Below are positions 1-5,061 of a stretch of 5,739 bases of DNA, one piece after another (position 1 is the first letter of the stretch; every line of letters starts with the position of its first letter). Made by a program: the position numbers and the translations under genes. The DNA is from a candidate division WWE3 bacterium RIFOXYD1_FULL_39_9 (GTDB lineage: Bacteria; Patescibacteriota; WWE3; UBA101185; UBA10185): positions 6,771 through 12,509 of the forward strand of contig MEWG01000010.1 in the NCBI GenBank assembly GCA_001773295.1, in the 5' to 3' direction. The notes below the pieces were generated by a model that had not been told where the DNA came from, made no database searches, and saw only the letters and a list, made by a program, of their open reading frames with translations.

Positions 1-766
1 ACTTACCGAGTTTCTTCCTATTTCATCTTCAGGCCATCTTATTATTTTTCCCGCACTTTTTCATTGGCAGGAACAGCCCTTGGTGTTTGATACTACGATG
101 CACTTGGCAACCGCGTTTGCTTTACTTGTCTTTTTTTGGAGAGACATTTGGAAGATCACGCTAACTTTTTTTCAAGATTTTCAAAGATTTAACGTCAAAT
201 TTCACAAATACTCAACCGAAGGCTCTTTTGCCTTAAAACTATTTGTTGGCTGCCTTCCTGCCGGAATAATTGGTTTTTTGTTTGAAGACACGTTTGAAAC
301 CACCTTTCGAAGTGTGGAGAGTGTGGCCTTGTTCTTAATGGCCGGGGCTTTACTCATGTATTTTGCAGACAGATTTCACAAACCAACTAATTCTAATCCA
401 AGTTATAAATCAAGTTTCATTGTGGGTATTTTTCAATCCCTGGCTTTACTACCGGGATTTTCCAGATCAGGATCAACAATTTCGGGAGGCATGATTACAG
501 GAATGGGACGAGAGCAGGCCGCAAGATTCTCGTTTTTGTTGGCCGTGCCTATTGTCTTTGCAGCAGGATTTTTCAAATTAATTTCCACAGATTGGAATGT
601 AGTTGACGTTTCATACCCGGTTTTATTAGGTGGTTTTATGAGCAGTTTTTTGGTAGGGTTGTTAGCGATCAAAGTACTGTTAGCTTATGTAAAGAGCCAC
701 TCATTAAACCTTTTCGTGGCGTACAGAATACTGCTCTTTTTTGTATTAATGTTTCTAATTAATTAA
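1..766 (+). CDS. uppP: Undecaprenyl-diphosphatase UppP (BacA family), 5' end missing
   Basis: Integral membrane phosphatase that hydrolyses undecaprenyl diphosphate to undecaprenyl phosphate, recycling the lipid carrier for peptidoglycan and other envelope polymers. The frame is open from base 2 to the TAA at 764-766, giving 254 visible residues. It begins inside the first family signature, LTEFLPISSSGH, so only about 15-20 residues are missing, compared with a usual length near 265-270. A TTG at position 80 is internal and is not the start. The second signature, PGFSRSGST, is at bases 452-478; it holds the conserved Arg and Ser of the active site. The first Glu of the ExxxE pair lies outside the window; the second Glu and the SGH histidine are present. 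Several hydrophobic segments follow, as expected for a polytopic enzyme. A basic, polar stretch (about bases 160-230) is the usual cytoplasmic loop after RDIW. Composition is AT-leaning (20 G+C of 60 in 181-240). secA follows 37 bp downstream with its own -10 box, so co-transcription is possible but not required. Confidence 0.95.
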   Translation, partial: LTEFLPISSSGHLIIFPALFHWQEQPLVFDTTMHLATAFALLVFFWRDIWKITLTFFQDFQRFNVKFHKYSTEGSFALKLFVGCLPAGIIGFLFEDTFETTFRSVESVALFLMAGALLMYFADRFHKPTNSNPSYKSSFIVGIFQSLALLPGFSRSGSTISGGMITGMGREQAARFSFLLAVPIVFAAGFFKLISTDWNVVDVSYPVLLGGFMSSFLVGLLAIKVLLAYVKSHSLNLFVAYRILLFFVLMFLIN

Positions 767-785
767 AAAGTGACTTAACCTCTGA

Positions 786-794
786 TGGTATAAT
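786..794 (+). promoter_or_regulatory. Extended -10 promoter of secA (probably leaderless)
   Basis: TGGTATAAT is a perfect extended -10 (TGn plus TATAAT at 789-794). No good -35 lies at 16-18 bp; a GTGACT at 770-775 is only 13 bp away. Extended -10 promoters can work without a -35. The start point would be expected about 7 nt after the box, near 801, and the secA ATG is at 804, so the transcript would have almost no leader. No Shine-Dalgarno-like sequence lies between the box and the ATG, which fits this reading. Not experimentally shown. Confidence 0.65.
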
Positions 795-803
795 CTCAAT
801 GAT

Positions 804-3365
804 ATGTTTAACTTTTTGTTTGATTCCAATGAAAAACAAGTCAGGTCCTACAAGAAAGTAGTTGAAGAGATCAACAAATTTGAGAACGATCTCCAAAAAC
901 TAACTCATGAAGAAATCCTCCAAAAAACTCGATTTTGGCAAGAAGAATTAAAACCTCTGGACTTAGAGGATCAGAAAAAATATCTGGAAAAAATCTTACC
1001 GGAAGCATTTGCCGTAGTGAGAGAGGCAGGTAAACGGGTTTTGAACATGCGTCATTTCGATGTCCAAATGATGGCAGGAATAGCGCTACACCAAGGGAAA
1101 ATTTCTGAACAGAAAACAGGTGAAGGTAAAACATTGACCGCTACATTACCTCTATATCTAAATAGTTTGACAGGCAGGGGCGTGCACCTTGTAACGCCAA
1201 ATGACTATCTTTCCCGTCACGGCGCGGGTTGGATGGGACCTCTATATGACTATTTGGGGTTAAAAGTTGGCGTAATCATGGACGAAAGAGGGTTTAATTA
1301 CGATTCAACCTACGAAAGTACAGAATTCGAAGATGCCTATGCTGTTCATTTAAAGAGTGTTCAAAAACAGGACGCGTATAAGGCAGACATAGTTTATGGA
1401 ACGAACCATCAATTTGGCTTTGATTACCTTAGAGATAACATGGTTGCTTCTCTTGATCAGATGGTTCAAACAAACCCGAACGGCAACTGGGGTGAGCACT
1501 TTTTCGCAATTGTTGACGAGGTTGACTCGATTTTGATCGACATGGCCAGGACGCCATTGATCATTTCCACCAGTGATGAGAAGTCTTCTGAAAGATACTT
1601 TGAAGCCGATAGAATAGTACGCTCCTTAATTAAAGGTTCAGATTACGAAGTAGAAGAAAAATTTAGAAACGTAACGCTAACTGATCTAGGAATTAGAAGA
1701 GTAGAGCGACTTCTCGGGGCAACCAACCTGTACGAAGAGGATTTTGAGATGGTTCACCTTTTAGAGCAGGCACTTACCTCCAGAGCACTTTTTGAAAAAG
1801 ACAAAGATTATGTAGTCAAAAACGGCAAAGTAATGATCGTCGATCAGTTTACTGGAAGAATCCTTGATAACAACAGGTTTTCTCACGGACTTCATCAAGC
1901 TATCGAGGCAAAAGAGGGTGTAGAAATACAGCAGGAATCTAAAACTTTGGGAGAAATCTCATACCAAAATTACTTCAGAATGTATTCAAAACTTTCCGGT
2001 ATGACGGGTACGGCAGTCACTGAAGCAGAAGAATTTTACAAAATATATAACTTAGATGTTGTAGTCATCCCCACCAATAAGACTAATTCCAGAGTTGATT
2101 ACAACGATGTGGTTTATAAGACTGAGGCCGGTAAATTTAGGGCTGTAGCTGACGAAATAGTAGAAAGAAGCAAGCAAGGACAGCCTGTTTTGGTCGGTAC
2201 TACTTCTGTTGAAAAAAGTGAACTTCTTCATGAATTACTTAAAAGACGAGGTGTGGCTCATGAAATCTTAAACGCGAAAAATCATGAAAGAGAAGCTTTG
2301 ATTATTGCTCAAGCCGGAAAAAAAGGTGCAGTTACAATATCTACTAATATGGCAGGAAGAGGTGTCGACATTATTCTTGGCGGCGATCCTCCTGACGATA
2401 AAGCTCAAGAAGATGTGAGATCTGTAGGTGGTTTGCATGTTATTGGCACCGAACGTCACGAATCAAGAAGAATTGATAATCAATTAAGAGGGCGTGCCGG
2501 AAGACAAGGAGACCCCGGTTCGTCTCGGTTCTACGTTTCACTTCAGGACGAGTTGATGAGAATTTTCGGCGGCGAGTCTATCCAAAAGATCATGGATCGA
2601 TTCGGAATTGACGACTCGGTACCTATGGAGGCAGGACTTGTTACTAAATCCATCGAGAACGCCCAAAAAAGGGTAGAAGGCTTCAATTTTGACAGACGAA
2701 AGAATGTTGTAGAGATGGACGATGTTATGAATGTACACCGAGACGTTGTATATAAACTTCGCCGAAGGATTTTAGAAATTGCAAACGGTAACAACGAACA
2801 CGCAGAGTGGTTCGTCCAGAAACTGCAGGAGAACTCTAATTTTGACCCAAAAATTTGGGAAGAGAAGAAATCGGAATTTGGCGAACAACTTTGGGGAGCG
2901 ATAGTTTCTGAGGCCAGTAGACCGGTAGTTGACCTTTTGTGGATGGAGCATTTGGTCGATATGGACCAGATTAGAGAAGGTATAGGACTGCGTGGTTATG
3001 CACAAAGAGATCCGATGGTTGAGTACAAGAAGGAAGGTCACGAAAGATTTTCCATTTTAGTAGCGCGAGTTTATTCAACAATTGGCCAAAGACTTATGAG
3101 TTTGCAGAAAGACAGAGTGTCGGTACGACCTGCCAAAGAGCCTGTGTACAAGAATCTAGAGTTTAAACACAGTGAGATCGAGTCCGGCGTTTCCGAAGAG
3201 TATGCAGCAGGTGCCGCAGACGGAGGCTCGCCGAAGTTTGTAGATCCTTCTGGTCGTGAATTAAAAGTAGAAAAGGTAGTGTCAGGAAAAGAAAAGGTCG
3301 GACGAAATGACCTCTGCCCCTGCGGTAGTGGAAAAAAATATAAAAATTGCCACGGCAAAGCTTGA
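804..3365 (+). CDS. secA: Preprotein translocase ATPase SecA
   Basis: Motor ATPase that pushes unfolded preproteins through the SecYEG channel at the cytoplasmic membrane. The protein has 853 residues (E. coli SecA has 901). Visible in order: NBD1 with Walker A TGEGKT (105-110), TPNDYL (131-136) and DEVDS Walker B (238-242); the preprotein cross-linking domain, roughly 245-390; MTGTA (400-404); NBD2 with NMAGRG (515-520) and the GTERHESRRIDNQLRGRAGRQGD block (about 548-570); the scaffold helix around NFDRRKNVVEMDDVMN (628-643); the WMEHL helix (713-717) and GLRGYAQRDP (728-737); and a C-terminal zinc-binding SEC-C tail with Cys838, Cys840, Cys849 and His850. Between the scaffold helix and WMEHL there are only about 50 residues where E. 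coli has about 100, so the helical wing domain is shortened. NBD1 carries about 20 extra residues (about 158-190) before YKADIVYGT. The start ATG at 804 gives the typical N-terminus and lies 10 nt after a TATAAT box, with no Shine-Dalgarno. The stop is TGA. Identity is secure. Confidence 0.99.
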   Translation: MFNFLFDSNEKQVRSYKKVVEEINKFENDLQKLTHEEILQKTRFWQEELKPLDLEDQKKYLEKILPEAFAVVREAGKRVLNMRHFDVQMMAGIALHQGKISEQKTGEGKTLTATLPLYLNSLTGRGVHLVTPNDYLSRHGAGWMGPLYDYLGLKVGVIMDERGFNYDSTYESTEFEDAYAVHLKSVQKQDAYKADIVYGTNHQFGFDYLRDNMVASLDQMVQTNPNGNWGEHFFAIVDEVDSILIDMARTPLIISTSDEKSSERYFEADRIVRSLIKGSDYEVEEKFRNVTLTDLGIRRVERLLGATNLYEEDFEMVHLLEQALTSRALFEKDKDYVVKNGKVMIVDQFTGRILDNNRFSHGLHQAIEAKEGVEIQQESKTLGEISYQNYFRMYSKLSGMTGTAVTEAEEFYKIYNLDVVVIPTNKTNSRVDYNDVVYKTEAGKFRAVADEIVERSKQGQPVLVGTTSVEKSELLHELLKRRGVAHEILNAKNHEREALIIAQAGKKGAVTISTNMAGRGVDIILGGDPPDDKAQEDVRSVGGLHVIGTERHESRRIDNQLRGRAGRQGDPGSSRFYVSLQDELMRIFGGESIQKIMDRFGIDDSVPMEAGLVTKSIENAQKRVEGFNFDRRKNVVEMDDVMNVHRDVVYKLRRRILEIANGNNEHAEWFVQKLQENSNFDPKIWEEKKSEFGEQLWGAIVSEASRPVVDLLWMEHLVDMDQIREGIGLRGYAQRDPMVEYKKEGHERFSILVARVYSTIGQRLMSLQKDRVSVRPAKEPVYKNLEFKHSEIESGVSEEYAAGAADGGSPKFVDPSGRELKVEKVVSGKEKVGRNDLCPCGSGKKYKNCHGKA

Positions 3366-3381
3366 TCATTCTGATCACAAG
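3361..3381 (+). terminator. Weak inverted repeat at the secA stop codon, possible terminator element
   Basis: CTTGATCA, loop TTC, then TGAT-CA-CAAG can pair as an 8-bp stem with a 2-nt bulge (or a simple 6-bp TGATCA stem). It overlaps the secA stop codon. No T-run follows directly; the nearest one is TTTTTT at 3406-3411, about 25 nt downstream, after a short GC-rich AGCGCGCT palindrome. It is therefore not a classical intrinsic terminator and could be chance or an mRNA 3'-end stabiliser. Confidence 0.25.
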
Positions 3382-3438
3382 AATTATAACGATAGCGCGC
3401 TTAACTTTTTTACAAATCCCCTAAGACATTGCTATAAG

Positions 3439-3467
3439 TTGACTATATAAGCAAATTTTGGTACTAT
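3439..3467 (+). promoter_or_regulatory. Sigma70-type promoter of the SPFH two-gene unit
   Basis: TTGACT (3439-3444, five of six consensus bases), a 17-bp spacer, then TACTAT (3462-3467) preceded by TGG, which adds an extended -10 element. The expected start is near 3474, giving a leader of about 55 nt before the ATG at 3529. This is the best-formed promoter in the window. It stands in the 163-bp gap after secA, so the two following genes are probably transcribed independently of secA. Confidence 0.7.
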
Positions 3468-3480
3468 TCGTGCCATCGAG

Positions 3481-3495
3481 TGTGCTCAAAGCACA
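3481..3495 (+). other. Small hairpin in the SPFH mRNA leader
   Basis: TGTGCT, loop CAA, AGCACA: a perfect 6-bp stem with a 3-nt loop. It would lie within about 10 nt of the predicted 5' end of the transcript and 18 nt before the Shine-Dalgarno, leaving the ribosome site open. A 5'-proximal hairpin can protect mRNA from decay, but no T-run follows, so it is not a terminator. Function is inferred from position only. Confidence 0.4.
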
Positions 3496-3513
3496 ATAAA
3501 ACAAATAGAAAAA

Positions 3514-3519
3514 AAGGAG
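3514..3519 (+). promoter_or_regulatory. Shine-Dalgarno that fixes the SPFH start at 3529
   Basis: AAGGAG ends at 3519 and touches an in-frame ATG at 3520, which leaves no spacing and rules that ATG out in practice. The next in-frame ATG at 3529 lies 9 nt downstream, an acceptable distance. The site therefore places the true start three codons inside the longest frame. Confidence 0.8.
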
Positions 3520-3528
3520 ATGTTTAAA

Positions 3529-4713
3529 ATGCAATACCGTTCGTGGTGGCTCTATCTGACGATTGCAGTAATCGCGGTTGTGGTGTTTGCCGTAATCGGC
3601 GCTTTCACGTTCTTCGGCTACTTTTGGGTGAGCGTCGACGCAACACACATTGGTGTGGAAACCATCGAAGGACGCGTAACAGCAGTTCTTCCCCCCGGTA
3701 TTCACTCAAATGATGCGCGCTGGGCAGACCTGACGGAGGTTTCTCTAGAGCAGTTGCCTTGGTGCGCGACTGACCCTGAAGTTATCACTTCAGATAGGCA
3801 GCGTCTGGGTTTTGTAGTATGTGGCACTGTAAGTCGTCCGGGTTTGGGAGATCTGGTTGAAGGCACCGGCGAGACATTCTACAAAGTGAATAACAATGAG
3901 AATTGGACCGGCTACAAGCAGTATTACCTGAACGACGGCCTGTTGGCTGGTAGATACGAAACCAAGCCGACTGAGGATGGCAAGGACACTGTATACGTTA
4001 TAACCCAAGCAGGACTGATGGATCAGCTGGCTCGCCAGGCAATGAAGGTCTGCGTAGGTGCGCGTACTTTTGATACGGCTGTTGTAGGCGGATCGCGCGA
4101 CGAGCTGAGGCAGTGCATCGACGACAACGTCAGTGAACGTGCTGCAGCGTACGGCGGTCTCAAAGTGCAGAACGTGACAGTACCAAACGTGGTCTTACTG
4201 CCGGAGGTTCAGCAAAAATTCGACGATATTACTCAGAGTCGACTTGATGTAGAACTGGCAAACCAAGATGCACTTAAAGAAGCTTCTCTGGCAAATCAGC
4301 AGCTGGCCTTGGAGTCAGGCAAGATCCGTGTGGAGCAGGGCCGAATCCAAGAACTTGAAAAGCAGAAGGCATTGACTTACGATTTGGAAAGACAGGCCCT
4401 CGAGGCTGAAAAAGCAGTTATCGAGGCGCAGAAGGCCAATGACCTGCTTACAGCACAGAAGGATCTGGAGATCGCACTGGCGCAACTGGAGGTCGAGCGA
4501 GCGCAAGCTTTAGCGATTATTGCCAAGGACGAGGCTTTGGCCACACTATATGCGCAGTACCCTGAATATAGGGAAATGCTCATCAAATTGGCCTGGGCTG
4601 CGTCTATCAAAGCGACCGACAAACTGATTCTTCCTGCCGGTACTGATCCTATGACAATTCTGCAGCCAGATGGAGAATCTGGTGTAGACGTAGTGATCCC
4701 GGCTACCCCGTAA
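3529..4713 (+). CDS. SPFH/band 7 (stomatin-prohibitin-like) membrane protein
   Basis: Predicted membrane-anchored scaffold of the SPFH (stomatin, prohibitin, flotillin, HflK/C) superfamily; such proteins form oligomeric assemblies in the membrane and often control proteases or membrane organisation. 394 residues from the ATG at 3529. Residues 6-34 form one N-terminal membrane segment. The SPFH domain runs from about 39 to 235: IGVETIEGRVTAVLPPGIH at its start, DPEVITSDRQRL at 82-93, and DELRQCIDDNVSERAAAYGG (191-210) leading to VPNVVLLPEVQQKFDD, the typical end of the domain. Residues 236-335 are a long Glu/Gln/Ala/Lys-rich coiled coil. The tail has YPEYREM, then ATDKLILPAG, resembling the conserved end of prohibitin-like proteins. 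All four cysteines (79, 98, 175, 196) are in the SPFH domain. The positive N-terminus predicts the domain is outside the cytoplasm (inference). Arg codons are mostly CGN (AGA only 2 of 18) and 19 of 41 Leu codons are CTG, unlike secA. Subfamily and exact role are unknown. Confidence 0.85.
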   Translation: MQYRSWWLYLTIAVIAVVVFAVIGAFTFFGYFWVSVDATHIGVETIEGRVTAVLPPGIHSNDARWADLTEVSLEQLPWCATDPEVITSDRQRLGFVVCGTVSRPGLGDLVEGTGETFYKVNNNENWTGYKQYYLNDGLLAGRYETKPTEDGKDTVYVITQAGLMDQLARQAMKVCVGARTFDTAVVGGSRDELRQCIDDNVSERAAAYGGLKVQNVTVPNVVLLPEVQQKFDDITQSRLDVELANQDALKEASLANQQLALESGKIRVEQGRIQELEKQKALTYDLERQALEAEKAVIEAQKANDLLTAQKDLEIALAQLEVERAQALAIIAKDEALATLYAQYPEYREMLIKLAWAASIKATDKLILPAGTDPMTILQPDGESGVDVVIPATP

Positions 4714-4717
4714 ACGT

Positions 4718-4724
4718 GAGGAGG
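4718..4724 (+). promoter_or_regulatory. Strong Shine-Dalgarno of the 85-residue membrane protein
   Basis: GAGGAGG lies 5 nt before the ATG at 4730 and begins 4 nt after the stop codon of the SPFH gene. It is a near-perfect anti-16S match and supports both the start choice and expression of this small gene from the same mRNA as the SPFH gene. Confidence 0.8.
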
Positions 4725-4729
4725 ATTCT

Positions 4730-4987
4730 ATGTTTTCAATAATCGGAAGATTGTTACCGTGGCTGGTCATCTTTGGCGTCTGGTACTACTTGAACCGGCG
4801 TTTAGATGTCCTGAAGGATCGTGAAGATCGAATGCGCGCGCATCCATTCTGGGGAAAGTTCTATTTTCTCTACGGGTGGTTCCTGGGCAGTTCGCGTTTC
4901 TCCTTGATCCTGAGGTACCTGCTGACTGGAATTGCTGCATTTACACTTATGCAATGGTTCTTTCTGTCGACTAGTACCGTAAGATAA
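4730..4987 (+). CDS. Small two-helix membrane protein of unknown family
   Basis: I do not recognise a family. The protein has 85 residues. Residues 3-21 form a first hydrophobic, aromatic-rich segment (ending WYYL). Residues 23-38 are a highly charged loop with many Arg (NRRLDVLKDREDRMR). Residues 42-53 are aromatic (FYFLYGWFLG) and may lie at the membrane surface. Residues 57-79 form a second membrane segment ending QWFFLS. By the positive-inside rule the charged loop faces the cytoplasm, giving a hairpin. The gene lies 16 bp after the SPFH gene, has a strong Shine-Dalgarno, and is followed by the unit's terminator, so it is very likely real and co-expressed with the SPFH protein. The common SPFH partner NfeD has an OB-fold domain after its helices; nothing here matches that, and the protein is too short. 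A role as a membrane partner or regulator of the SPFH protein is inference from context only. Confidence 0.75.
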   Translation: MFSIIGRLLPWLVIFGVWYYLNRRLDVLKDREDRMRAHPFWGKFYFLYGWFLGSSRFSLILRYLLTGIAAFTLMQWFFLSTSTVR

Positions 4988-5004
4988 ATGCAATGACTTA
5001 GGTT

Positions 5005-5050
5005 CGGGCCTGAAATTCTATATGACTTTCAGGCCCGTTCTGTTTATATT
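5005..5050 (+). terminator. Intrinsic terminator of the SPFH two-gene unit
   Basis: CGGGCCTGAAA (5005-5015) pairs perfectly with TTTCAGGCCCG (5027-5037), an 11-bp stem with a GC-rich base and an 11-nt loop. It is followed by the T-rich stretch TTCTGTTTATATTT. It starts 17 nt after the stop codon of the small membrane protein. The T-run is interrupted, but stem strength and position make termination likely. Confidence 0.85.
5022..5050 (+). promoter_or_regulatory. Candidate promoter of the methyltransferase gene, overlapping the terminator
   Basis: ATGACT (5022-5027, four of six -35 bases) is 17 bp from TATATT (5045-5050, five of six -10 bases). The predicted start is near 5057, only about 5 nt before the ATG at 5062. 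A second -10-like box, TACAAT (5051-5056), sits 5 nt before the ATG and could serve instead. No Shine-Dalgarno is present, as with secA. The -35 lies in the terminator loop and 3' arm. Confidence 0.45.
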
Positions 5051-5061
5051 TACAATTAAAC

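Noticed and set aside
80..766. A 228-residue uppP starting at the TTG at position 80
   Set aside because: The same frame is open to the window edge and encodes the conserved LTEFLPISSSGH signature upstream of the TTG, so the gene begins before the window.
3071..3358. Reverse-strand open frames over secA and the SPFH gene, such as this 95-codon one
   Set aside because: They lie wholly opposite well-supported genes, show no recognisable domains, and their lengths are what chance frames give opposite a coding strand.
3394..3411. AGCGCGCT palindrome followed by TTTTTT as a secA terminator
   Set aside because: The palindrome has no room for a loop of three or more bases with a stable stem, so it cannot form a proper terminator hairpin.
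3431..3452. Imperfect inverted repeat GCTATA / TATAAGC over the -35 as an operator
   Set aside because: Only about six pairs with a bulge in AT-rich sequence; this is likely by chance and no regulator gene is nearby.
3520..3528. ATG at 3520 as the SPFH start
   Set aside because: It directly abuts the AAGGAG Shine-Dalgarno with no spacing; the in-frame ATG at 3529 has a workable 9-nt spacing.
4240..4530. Repeated Glu/Gln/Ala/Lys-rich codons in the SPFH gene as a DNA repeat
   Set aside because: There is no exact nucleotide periodicity; the pattern is explained by coiled-coil protein composition.
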